A stretch of DNA of 64,000 bases from Anthonomus grandis grandis (lineage: Eukaryota > Arthropoda > Insecta > Coleoptera > Curculionidae), in assembly GCF_022605725.1 (NCBI RefSeq), contig NC_065546.1:48604227-48668226 (forward strand). The letters run 5' to 3'. This document shows, one piece after another, positions 1-10,070 of this stretch. The position numbers and the translations under genes are program-made. The notes under the pieces were generated by a model. It was not told the DNA's origin. It ran no database searches and saw only the letters and a program-made list of their open reading frames with translations. Numbering within the stretch: position 1 is the first letter of the stretch; each line of letters starts with the position of its first letter.

Positions 1-955
1 CACCCCTTTTCTATTTACTAATATTAGATACTGCGAGAAACTTATGTGAGTTAATTTTTAATATTTAGTCAAATTTCACATTATGTTGTACTTTTCTGAT
101 TAAAATTTGGAAAATTCGTATTTATATACCATATACAAACACAATGTTTACACAATGTTGCCTACATTTTCAAAATTTTCATAACGAACCTTATGCATGA
201 CATTTATTTTGTAATGTAAAAGTAGCACTTTATAAATCCAAAATCTTTTACACCGAATTTACAATTTAAAAAAATAATACGTTTTAATATATAACTTTAT
301 CCCATTATAATTTTACAGGAAAAAAAAGGAAAGAAAATATTAGTAAATAAACTGCCATTCTAGAAGGAATTTCAAAATAATCACTTTGAACTTTATAGTA
401 AAAAAAATCCTTTCCAATAAATTATTCAACGTTTTTTACTAAAGTTATTTTCTCATTTACATAGTAGGTTTAATATTAATTTTTAATATTAGGCTAAAGA
501 ATTAGACTTATTCTACACTGAATACAAGAGCAAGTTTCTCCTTTAAAAGATATGATCTAAAAAATCAATACTTTAAATATCCAATAAATTAATAAAATAT
601 GATTTAAAAATCAAGCATTCAATTAAAGCACTCAATCAATTATCGGTTAAATATTAAAATATTTTACGTTTAATAAATACTTTTTACACCATCAATGCTG
701 AGTAATAGAAAATTTCTTTAAATATTTTTAACTCGGAATAAAAAAACAAAATGTTATCAATAGCGTCAAAACATTTCAGTACTCACTGAATATTTTAAAA
801 TTCAAAAAATTAAGAGTCATATAAGTCATTTAAGAAAAAATACTCTCCTTAAAGCAAGGTGGTTATTTTATTAGGTAATAAGAACAATTTTAGAACGAGC
901 AAATGTGCTTTTTACTGATCGTTTTACTACTCTTATATTGGTAACATAAATAAAA
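1..955. other. A+T-rich noncoding stretch
   Basis: Long A and T runs with frequent stops in every frame. I see no recognisable gene, element end or RNA gene before the first copy of the dispersed motif. Confidence 0.6.
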
Positions 956-983
956 GGGCATATTGCCCATTTAAGTTATGCAT
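956..983 (+). repeat. Dispersed motif, copy with GGGC/GCCC palindrome
   Basis: A near-palindrome, GGGCATATTGCCC, runs straight into ATTTAAGTTATGCAT. The same composite recurs about 1.22 kb downstream at 2176, so the two probably mark units of an old tandem duplication. Related cores lie across the window in both orientations. No known element family was recognised. Confidence 0.6.
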
Positions 984-1202
984 ACCTAAAAAACTTGTCA
1001 TTGCTCTTGAGCCGATCAATGCAGCCATTGATTAATATGATTTATATTTTAGGAAAAATTGCAAGAGAGAAAGTTGACTGTGGATAATCAAGATGAGATA
1101 CAAAGGCAAACAAAGTATGAAAACATTTTATATATCTTAATATTTTACATTCTATTATTAATTAAAAAACTACTATTCATTTATTTTTTTTATTTTCTAG
1201 TT

Positions 1203-1800
1203 AACCACCCCTTGGTCTTAATGACTAATAGGCCTCGCTTTCCCATTCAGTCTATTGGCTTTTCACAATAATCGAGTGAAAGCTTATTCCATTCTTCCTA
1301 CAAAACTAGCCATAGATCTTGTGGGTTTTTTAATGCTTCTTTTTTTAATTTAATTTTCCTGATGCTGCTAAAGATTTTATATGGGATTTAAAGCGGACTA
1401 TTAGGAAGGCCAATCCAATAATTCAATTTTTTTCTATAAGAGCTAATTCATTACTCATCAAGAGATGTGCTGAGAATCATCATTTATCTAGATTATCATA
1501 TTAAAAAAATCAATGACAATGGAAGCTGGAAGTTACTTTGTATTGCAAGAAGTTGCTGTTCCATATCTTAATATACTTTTGAGTATTTAGAAGCTCATCA
1601 GTATTTTATATATGCAGTATTTATAATCTCAGTTTTTGTGATCTAGCAAACTTGAATCTGGCCACTCTATGCTTTACGTTTGGGTAGCCGCCGAAGTTTC
1701 TTATTACTATTAACTGCAGAAAAGTGCAGCTTACACAGTTGTCCGTTGCAAATAACGCTTAATAATTTTATTCGCAGTATGCCTGCTTATGTCGAGATGT
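1203..1800 (-). pseudogene. Tc1-like transposase remnant
   Basis: Read on the minus strand, this is a decayed Tc1/mariner-superfamily transposase, the cut-and-paste enzyme of Tc1-like DNA transposons. In order it shows a second-helix-turn-helix part (ANKIIKRYLQ, then KHRVARFKFARSQ), the second catalytic block QINDDSQHIS at about 1472-1499 (family form QDNDPKHTS), the third block LLDWPS..SALNPI.NL (family form LDWPSQSPDLNPIENLW), and the C-terminus EEWNKLSLDYCEKPID followed by VIKTKG. Stops interrupt the third block and there are several frame changes. The N-terminal paired domain and the inverted repeats were not found. The family assignment is firm because four blocks occur in the right order; the edges are approximate. 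It lies between two copies of the dispersed motif. Confidence 0.8.
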
Positions 1801-1860
1801 ACAAATGTCAATTTGCTCCATACCTGTTTGATATAGTTCTGCTTTTAATCAGCGTCGTAA

Positions 1861-2175
1861 TACTTGTACTTGGGTATTAAACTTTATAATAATTCAATAA
1901 ACCATAAATTATTCGAGGCCGAGCAATAACTAAAGTAAATTTTGTAGAAAAATATGTAAAATGTTTCCATAGTTATATGAACAACAAAATACCACTAAAA
2001 TTGCTAAAAAGGTTTAACAAAACTTAGAATAACTTATTTAATTGAAAAAAATAGCAAATACATCAAATGTTTTTATATTTTTAATGGGTTACTGTAAGTG
2101 ATACTAATTATTAATAAAAATTGTGGTACATCTAAGGCATAATAACGATCTTTATAGAGCTTAATAAAAAGAAAA
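1861..2175. other. No gene seen
   Basis: A+T-rich sequence between the Tc1-like remnant and the second motif copy. No coding frame or element end was recognised. Confidence 0.5.
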
Positions 2176-2203
2176 GGCCGTATTGCCCATTTAAGTTATG
2201 CAT
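2176..2203 (+). repeat. Dispersed motif, copy with GGCC/GCCC palindrome
   Basis: GGCCGTATTGCCC is followed by ATTTAAGTTATGCAT, nearly identical to the copy at 956. Similarity extends on the right into an AAAAATTGCAGG-like stretch seen after both copies. Confidence 0.6.
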
Positions 2204-2361
2204 TAGTGAATAATATGTTCTTGAACCACAAGATGCATTTATTGATCGATAAGACTTATAATATACGAAAAAATTGCAGGCAAATCGGTTCATTAAGCAA
2301 ATAACTAAAAAAGTAAATTTGACTATAAGTAACTATTATTAATTACTATAAGAATCTTTAA

Positions 2362-2423
2362 GGCCTGATATTCATTTAAATTATTCTCAATATAAAGAAA
2401 TGGGCGTATTGCCCATGTCATAA
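2362..2423 (+). repeat. Two partial copies of the dispersed motif
   Basis: GATATTCATTTAAATTATTC near 2367-2386 and GGGCGTATTGCCCAT at about 2403 split the two halves of the motif. This looks like a partial third unit of the 956/2176 series. Confidence 0.35.
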
Positions 2424-5400
2424 CATTGATAAAAATTGTTTATAAGAGTTGTTGGTATCTTTAAAATGATTTTTTTTTAATTTTAGCTTTTTCGGATATT
2501 TTCAGATAATATTTAGATGTTTTATATATATAAAAGACGAAGAGTAGTCTCGTCTGACTAGTTAAAAAGTAACATTATGAATTTTAGCGATGCAGTCAAA
2601 GCAAGAAAATAATAGGCCTAGGTTGATAATTACCGAACAATATTATTATCTACCTAAGACAGACAGAGATTAGTAGAGCATTGTAGTAAATTTGGTTATT
2701 TCTTCACGAACTTTAGTTTAAATTAATGTAAGATAAATGTGTTAGTTTAAAGAAACTACTCCAATGTTGTATTAGTGCTAGTTATATTTTTAATCTGTAT
2801 ACCCACATTGTGATTTCTGATAAAAAATGCAATGATATTTAAAAGCTAGATAATACAATAAAGCGTTCCACAGAATATAGGCCTATTTATTTTTTTACTT
2901 ATACATCATGCTCAAAATTCAATATTTTACTCTATATTTATAGATAATATTTCTATTTATATTATAATATTTCATATTGATATATATGAAAATTGAAATT
3001 AATATAACATGTTCACATAGCCATTCTCTTATTGCTTATACCTAACTTTCACAGGAATGTTACTCTGCCTTTACAGCTTTTATATTTAATTAATCCCTAG
3101 ACTTTAATAGACTCTCATAGAATCAATATTTTTGAACAGCGTCATACAAGATCAAAGGCTCTAAGCACAAATTTCTCGTTGACTTAAAAAAAGTACAAAG
3201 TTGTTTAGTAATTAAGATACCCTTGATCGTGGTTACTATAGCATAATGTGTATGACAGGTAATTTCCTTTTAATTTTAAAAATTTGTATTGTAATATGTT
3301 CTTTAACGTATCAATTTGCATTGAAAAAAAAAGCATAATTTAGTGGAAAGCAAACAAACAAAATTTAACGATCTTAATTTTGCTAAGAAATAGTTCAAAA
3401 GGCTACATACACTGAAAACCCTTTCGGAAGAACTTGATGTTGGGCATGATGGTTTTGATTCATAAGGAAATTAAATGTGGTGGCTTTAGCTTAAATACTG
3501 CTAAGTAATAGAAATAGCAAATTGAGTAGGTTTTTGGTAATTCTGGTTTAGCCAGTCAAGAACATGAAATAATGCATAACTTAATTGGATACTAAAGTAA
3601 ATTTGTAATCTTTGCAATAGAGATAGAAAAAATGAAAGCAATAATTTTTCATTGTCTATTACAGTACAAATCATCAATCTTTTACGTTTCAAAAAAAGTA
3701 TATGAAATATTACGAAAACAAATCTAAAAACTGCCAGCGAAGTGAAAAATTAGAAGTATAAAAACCCGCTACTCGGCGAATTCGCAGTTTTCTCCAAAAA
3801 TATTTTTCAGATTACTAAAAGGCGCCAGTAGTAATATCCCACGAAAGAGCGGAGAGATACTGGGGCTGCACACAATAAATAAAAAAATCTGTCATATCCA
3901 CATTTCCTTTTTATCGCTAGTTTACTTTGCGCTACAATATAATCCAGAGGAAAATGCGGCTCATTTAGATTATTTGGATGCCATTCGGGAAGCTCTATTG
4001 TTTAGAAAGAATTTATGTTGACGGTGTTATATCATTACCGTAAAAAAATAAATGGAAAGTATGTATACATATAAAATGGTAAGTTCATGTTAATAGAGTG
4101 ATAAATAATTTAATTTAGAAATTAGATAGCAACTTTGAAAGTAGTCAAGAGAGCATAAATAAAGATTGGCTTAAGTTAAAGATGTTAACTTAAAAGATAT
4201 TTTGGGTTAAACAGCTCATAAATCTCATAAAATAAAATTGAAAAAAAAGAAAAATTTAAAATGAACCAGGTTTTGAAACTAAAACAAATTTGATATCTAT
4301 CTTTTACTTATTCTGATGAAATTTAGGAAGCTGGTAAAAAGCGAGGAGTCTATCCTAATAAAAGAGGCTATGGAATAAAATTTTACTAGAAAGCGACTTG
4401 AGTTAATAAGATTAAGTCAATAATTTTCTTTTAAGATAACTGGCATAGTTTGTTAAGAACAGAAATATTTAAGTCTGGACGGATTTATTAAATATATGTA
4501 AGTAAAATGATGCTTAGCAGTAAAGAAGAGAATATTTCTCTCCTTACGAATGTACAACTTCTGTATGTCATCTGAGTCCTAAGATGATGGATCAGATATA
4601 CCGCAGTATTAGTATTTAAGATTATTTACCATGGATTAAGAGTTAAAAGTCAAATATAGTAGCACAAATCTTAACATTCATCATATATGGTAGAATAATA
4701 TTGTTCAAAATGTAAATTTATGTTAGGTCATGTAAATAAATAAAATTAAATATAATTTTAAAATTGTATATTTTAATAGATTTTATAGTTTGATAGCACT
4801 GTACGCGAAAGATCAATAATAAAATTATTACTTACTATTAAAGATTCAATAATATTAATATTTTGTAAAATGAATAAATTATAGCATCGTCGTAAATATC
4901 TGATCTGAAAAACCGGTTAAAAATAGCATATTACAAAAGAAAAAGACTCTTTAGAGAGAACATTTCACACTTCCTCATTTCAAGCAACAGAAAATCCGTA
5001 AAGTAATTTTCTAAAAGCGTCTCCTTTGGGAATTATTAACATAAAAGCAATTAGCGGGAAACAGGGACAGTTAGGTTCAAAATACATAATTCTTTTATAG
5101 TTTAAATAAGTTCCAAAAACACAGCTCCTTTTCCGAGAGAACAAGATTTACATATTCAGCAGTTATAAATTTCCACAACTATAATGAACGGACCCTTTTT
5201 AAAATTTTTGTAGTCTCCATTATGCGAAGAGACGCGACGGGGCTAATTTCAATTAAAGTTTTGAATAGGGGAATAAAAGCCTTTTGCGTCTTTTAGTTTG
5301 GAAAGTAGATAAAGACTTATGCGGAAAAAGTTAAAAGTGAACACTTTCTTAAATTTTGATGTGTTTTACTTTCGACATTTGATAAAAATCAAAAATCATG

Positions 5401-5435
5401 AACATCTAAATAATGGGTTTCCGAATAAATAAATA
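2424..5435. other. A+T-rich region without a recognised gene
   Basis: Mostly noncoding. One 91-codon stretch without stops lies on the plus strand at 3746-4018 (stop TGA at 4019), ending in a coding-like run from NPEENAAHLDYL to ALLFRKNLC. It has no obvious ATG and matches nothing I know. It is listed as a finding rather than called a gene. Confidence 0.4.
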
Positions 5436-5693
5436 GGCCGCAATTAGGACCCATTTCTTGGCCTTTTCGCTTTCCAGATTTAACGCCTTGTGAGTTTTTC
5501 TGTGGGGCTATTTAAAAGAGTTTGTTGCAACATAACAGAGAAGACTCTTGGCTCTAAGAACATTGAAAACTCTTGTGATTTAATGCGTGGACACTGGGAT
5601 TTTATTTTTGAAACTTTTAAAGAGTTGTAGATTCGCAGAGCAAGATTGTGTGTTAATCGACCAAATGATGACAATTTTGAACACTTTTTGTGA
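5436..5693 (+). pseudogene. IS630/mariner-type transposase C-terminal remnant
   Basis: A plus-strand frame reads PISWPFRFPDLTPCEFF at about 5450-5500, the block around the third catalytic acid of IS630/mariner-type transposases (family form WPPRSPDLTPLDFFLWG). It is followed after stops by the family C-terminus, read here as NRPNDDNFEHFL with a TGA at 5691-5693 (family form NGGHFEHLL). Nothing upstream resembles the N-terminal helix-turn-helix or the first two catalytic blocks, so this is a 3'-end fragment or a heavily mutated copy. No inverted repeats were found. Confidence 0.7.
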
Positions 5694-6185
5694 AGACTGT
5701 AATCATTTAACCTAAAAAAGATTTTTTTAAATTTTCACTAATGTGAACTAACTCTTCTGTTAAGCAACTTTTATATAGGCGATGTTTGGTCTATTAGCAT
5801 ATTTTGACGAGTTCTATAAGGTAATAAAATAAATGGCTCTACTTAAAAGCACCCCATACATCAACTTGAAAATATTGATGCAAAGGCTGATTTTATTACG
5901 GATAAATTGTTAGATGTTTGCATGCACATTTATTAACTGATGCAAGAAAAAATATAAAATAATTTTAACCTCGGATTACAGCTAATATTAGGTTTATGGA
6001 ACGGCGTTTATAGAACAAAGTACTAAATAACTTTTGATGAACTAAAAATCAATGTGGATAGCTTTAATTCCTCAGTATCTAAGTGACGTTGAGCGATCAA
6101 GCGCGTTTTATTAAAATTACAGCAAAAAGTGTTCAATTAAATATTCAACACTTTTGTATGCATATAATTGGCACATAAATATAAT
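5694..6185. other. No gene seen
   Basis: A+T-rich spacer between a transposase remnant and a LINE fragment; no recognisable coding frame. Confidence 0.5.
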
Positions 6186-6500
6186 TTTTTTATTTTCCAT
6201 CATTGATTAGAATCTTGCCTTTTTCGAAGATCATAAGGAAAGACATAGATGGTCAGATATCGACTTTTTTAAATGCAAATGACTTACTTTCAATGAAACA
6301 ATCGGGTTTTTCTTTTAGTATAGCCGTATTAATACTAATCATAAGAGATGGCACCAAGGTATTCGATATAGTAATTCATAAAATATTAAAATCAATTCTG
6401 GATTTTAGTGTTTTTGATAAAAATTCTATTCGTTCTTTCTTTAGTTTTAACTAATCGAGTAGACCGTGTTACTTTAAAAAAAAAACGTTTTGATTTTTAA
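6186..6500 (+). pseudogene. LINE reverse transcriptase fragment (Jockey-like)
   Basis: The frame from 6203 reads LPFSKIIRKDIDGQ, then FLNANDLLSMKQSGF, matching the fingers/palm start of non-LTR reverse transcriptases (family form FLEENNLLSPLQSGFR). After an internal deletion that removed most of the LLDFSKAFD strand it resumes as KVFDIVIHKILKSIL and DFSVFDKNSIRSFFS, followed in another frame by LTNRVDRV. These are successive RT blocks in the correct order. The catalytic YADD box, the endonuclease domain and the 3' tail are missing. This is a dead copy of a Jockey/CR1-like retrotransposon; the clade call is tentative. Confidence 0.75.
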
Positions 6501-6789
6501 CTATTACCCACGGCTTACTCTAAGGTAGAAAATTTGAATCATTATTATACAGCCGTCCTAAGCCAAAAAGATGCATCTTAATATTTTAGGTTTTGAGTTA
6601 TTGCTATTTATCAGCTTTATGTTACAGCAAAAATCAAAATCTGCATAGTATTTAACCTTACCTGGTTCCTTTGGTTGATTACCATATTACCTGCAATTTT
6701 CACAGGACTATATTTTTGTTTCTATATGTTTTTTTCAACTCCGACAACCATCACAGGTTTCGTCGAGATTATCTTTCGTGTGACTTTTA
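6501..6789. other. No gene recognised between two remnants
   Basis: Short overlapping plus-strand ORFs here (6671-6884) look like chance openings in low-complexity sequence. No family signature is visible. Confidence 0.4.
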
Positions 6790-7255
6790 TAATGTCACAA
6801 AAGTCTTCACAGTTTTCACTTTCTTTGTGTCCTACTTTACTATACAATACTTTTTATAAGGAATTTGTATATAAGGATGTTTAACTAGGAAATACTGGTG
6901 CATTGCCGTAAAATTAAAGTGACTAGCAAGGTAAAGACGTTGGATTGCACGCTTTCTCCGATATTGTGGGCTAATTACGTTGTACGAATTCATATGACTA
7001 CGAATTACTTCATTATCTATTTCATTGTGAGATTACTTCGTGTATCTGGAGCCAGGAATAAATACGATAGAAATATTAGCATTACGCAATGATGTACATA
7101 TAACTTTCACACTACTTGCTTTATTATTATCGAGAGTTGTCGGCAAAAATGCTTTGCGTACATTTTCAGATGTGCCTTTTTATTTTAAGTGTATATCTAT
7201 TTCACTTTGCTCTATAGGGCTTGATAAAACATGATGTAAATTATTTGTTTTCTGT
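6790..7255 (-). pseudogene. Unrecognised decayed coding frame
   Basis: One minus-strand frame stays coding-like for about 150 codons with only three internal stops, far fewer than surrounding sequence gives. It reads in order SSPIEQSEIDIHLK (stop), GTSENVRKAFLPTTLDNN, VKVICTSLRNANISIVF, IPGSRYTK (stop), NEIDNEVIRSHMNSYNVISP, RRKRAIQRLYLASHFNF, YFLVKHPYIQIPYKKY, then a stop. Polar, charged and hydrophobic residues alternate as in a globular protein. I do not recognise the family. It may be part of a mobile element, since it sits between two transposon remnants, or a decayed host exon. Plus-strand ORFs at 6898-7234 are shadows of it. Confidence 0.45.
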
Positions 7256-7670
7256 CTTTATCATTTTACATTTTGCAAAATTTAAAATTCAAAAGAAATG
7301 TATTATATTTAATCATATAATTTACAATTATTTATTATAATAATTAATATATTCTGATAGACAATATTCCTAAATATTTGACAAAATTGACAACGCAGCG
7401 ATAACAAAAAAAACATTTCCACAAGGCAACAATTGTCCTGTGTGATGCAGACCTTCAGAAACTAAAATTAAAACTCAATGCATATACAAAATATATATAC
7501 CTAATTTTTGATTGAAATTTTATGTGCATGCGGATGTAACTAAACAATTAAATAAATATATAAATAATTTATTAAGGCGAGAAAAAAGTATCGCGCAGAC
7601 TTGCGGGAAAGGTAAGATATGAAAAAAACCAAACTGATACTATTTTTTTGTCCATGTAACAAGTAGTTGT
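7256..7670. other. No gene seen
   Basis: A+T-rich spacer; no recognised coding frame or element end. Confidence 0.5.
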
Positions 7671-7810
7671 ATATACAGGTTAGTCGTAAAGTAAGGAGTA
7701 AATGCAATATCTACTTTTTTAAATTGCTTAAATCTTATAATCAATATATACAGGTTAGTCATAAAGTAAGGAGTAAATGTAATATCTAATTTTTTTTAAA
7801 CTGCTTAAAT
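7671..7810. repeat. 75-bp direct doublet, possible transposon end
   Basis: Two units, offset by 75 bp, each hold ATACAGGTTAGTC, TAAAGTAAGGAGTAAATG and TTGCTTAAATC-like segments, with few differences. The TACAGG start resembles ends of mariner-type elements, and the block lies 3' of the minus-strand transposase remnant at 8100-8850. No inverted partner was found beyond 8900, so the terminal role is inference. Confidence 0.5.
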
Positions 7811-8099
7811 CAAATTTTGTAAAAAAAAAAATTGTACGGAATGTCTCAAAAAAGCTTTGCTTTATTTTTTTTTAAATTAAATTTATGCAATCCAATTTTT
7901 TTATTGCATTTTAATTTTGCCCTTATAATAATAAACAATTTTTATATAGCATGTGCTATGCCTAAGTCTAAGTGTTTTAGAGTTGTTCTCATTCAAAATT
8001 TTTAAACTGAAAAAAGGTCATGAAGAAAAGGAATAATAATAAAATTTTTAAAACGTTTTATTCCATAAAAAACAAAGACTCGTAAACTTAATAATAATT

Positions 8100-8850
8100 T
8101 TATTTCAGCAAATTTTCGAAATGTTCTCAACTATAGCCTACAATAATCGATCTACAAATTCCTGCTGCACATTTCGGGTGTTTTCGACGTATTTTTTGAC
8201 GGATGCGTTGCTTTAAATCATCTAGATTTTCCCGTTGGCTTTTAAATACCTGTCCTTTTAGGCATCCCTATAAAAAAAAGTCTAGTGGTGTTAGATCGGG
8301 TGATCTTGATGGCCACTCAATAATACCCCTCCTTCCAATCTGCCTATTTGGGAAAGTGTCGTGCAAATAAGTTGGAACTTTCAAAGCAAAATGGGAGGGA
8401 GCACCATCTTGTTGGAGCCAGCTGTATCACAAATCTAGACGTTCTATTTCGGGAAAAAAGGTAGCTAGAAATGACACAAGGTCCTTTTCTAAAAAGCTTA
8501 GGTATCTCTCCTGCTAAATTTTCTTGAAAAAAGAAAGGCTCGATAATATTGTCACCAACAACCGCTTATTTTTTTATTGAGTTGTGTATACTCTTCCCTC
8601 ATCTAGTGTGGATATACAACGGACTAGTTCTAGATATTTACGCGACCGTTTAAGCAAAAAGTGGCTTCATCGTAAAAAGTATATCTTTGACTAAATTTGG
8701 ATTCTTTAAACCCATATTCTGTAAAAGCTCACGAAATTCAAGGCGCAAACGTCTCAAAGTCTCCTTCCAAGAGTTCTTAGTAACTTCAGGGTTTATGAAC
8801 CACAAAACTATTATGTTATGATGATATCTCAATATATTTTAAAAAAATAT
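8100..8850 (-). pseudogene. IS630/mariner-type transposase remnant (DDE domain)
   Basis: Minus-strand reading gives, in order: NMGLKNPNLVKDILFT before the first acid, then in a second frame YDEATFCLNGRVNI (first catalytic block, family form TDEATFTNNGRVN), IIEPFFFQENLAGE, WLQQDGAPSHFALKVPTYLH (second block), NRQIGRRGIIEWPSRSPDLT and PLDFF (third block), and the C-terminus EHFENLLK with a TAA at 8100-8102. At least three frame changes and several stops separate the blocks, so it is dead. The N-terminal helix-turn-helix region was not recognised. It is a different lineage from the copy at 14.5-16.1 kb: block sequences differ and no shared flank was seen. The order of blocks makes the family call firm. 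Confidence 0.85.
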
Positions 8851-9541
8851 TAAATATTGTTCTTTCTCTCTGAAAAAATAGCAACTTTTGGAAATGTTTA
8901 GCCCTCTAACCCTACTTTTGACATTTCAAAAACTATTAGAGGTACATACGACGTTGTGAATAATCTTATTAAATCCAAATAATCAAAGGGTAGAATTAAA
9001 AGATAAATGCTATGACTTGTCCGCAATTTCCTTCAACATTTTGTCTATTTCTGCATTTTTTTCTATTATTTAGGAATAATACTAGTTGCTGCACTTCATT
9101 CTAGTAATTCAGTTAAATAATTATTAATTCACAAGAAAATAACAGTATTATCTATTATAAAAAATCACGAAGAGCAATTAATATACTGCGTTGTTTTATA
9201 AATTTACATTTAAAAAGCATTTAATAAAAAAAACTATTACAGCTTTTATAAACTCCATGCAGAATGCATTTTTTAGGGTATACTATAAACATTAAAAATG
9301 CACAATTCCATTACAATTCGCTGGCTTTATTACACAAGCTGTTAATTTATTTATATCATTCAGCATGTAAAAAGGTTTATAAAATTGGTTATATGAAGGG
9401 CTTGTAATGAATTAATTAGATAAGTTAGCGACTTGGTTTATCGTCACAATTAGAAACATATTTTTTTCTATGTATTAAAATTATACTGGATGGCACAAGA
9501 AAAAGGAGACATACTTAATAACTGTTTTATTTCTCAAGATT
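8851..9541. other. No gene seen
   Basis: A+T-rich sequence. No inverted repeat matching the 7671-7810 doublet was found, so the 5' end of the transposase remnant is lost or unrecognisable. Confidence 0.45.
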
Positions 9542-9605
9542 AATAAATAAAACATACAATATAGCATAAAATATATTTTATGCTATATTGTATGTTTTAT
9601 TTATT
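9542..9605. repeat. Perfect 64-bp palindrome
   Basis: The 32-base left arm, containing AACATACAATATAGC, is followed with no spacer by its exact reverse complement, centred between 9573 and 9574. I paired the arms base by base and found no mismatch; the next outer pair (9541/9606) does not match. A perfect uninterrupted palindrome in decayed DNA suggests recent origin. It could form a cruciform, or come from a foldback element or a break-repair event. No gene or element end is attached. Confidence 0.9.
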
Positions 9606-10050
9606 GTCTTTTACTACCTAATTACACTTTTAAGTTATAATATACTAAAGCAATGGCAAAACATTATAATAATAGTATTACCCAATCCAAGTCCTAATTA
9701 TCGTAAAATGTAATTTAATATAAACCAATCTCATGTATTTTTCTATAACCAATGCTGTACGTATAGTAACAAGATAATAAATTAAGTAAAAATTTTTACC
9801 ATTAAGGTATATGACGGATTGTGTAAAAAGCATTTCAAATTCATTTTTTTATTACTTAGTTTTCCGCCACTTAATTTTTCAGTCGACCTCCTGTCTGGCT
9901 GTAACTTTTCACCTTGGGACATAAAGTGCTACTGTAGTCCCTAGGTAACAATAAGCTGATTTTTAACCTGAAAAAAACTCAACAAAATTAACTTTTTTTC
10001 GCAGCATTAAATTCACTTCGCTGTTTTTGTAATATAAAATCCGTTGATTC

Positions 10051-10070
10051 GTATACATTTAAGTTATGCC
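10051..10070 (+). repeat. Dispersed motif, partial copy
   Basis: GTATACATTTAAGTTATGCC shares the ATTTAAGTTATGC core with the copies at 956 and 2176 but lacks the palindromic left half. Confidence 0.4.

Noticed and set aside
1680..1880. 66-codon plus-strand ORF
   Set aside because: It is antisense to the helix-turn-helix part of the minus-strand Tc1-like remnant; its hydrophobic end is a chance reading.
6898..7234. Two overlapping plus-strand ORFs
   Set aside because: They are shadows of the longer, more protein-like minus-strand frame at 6790-7255.
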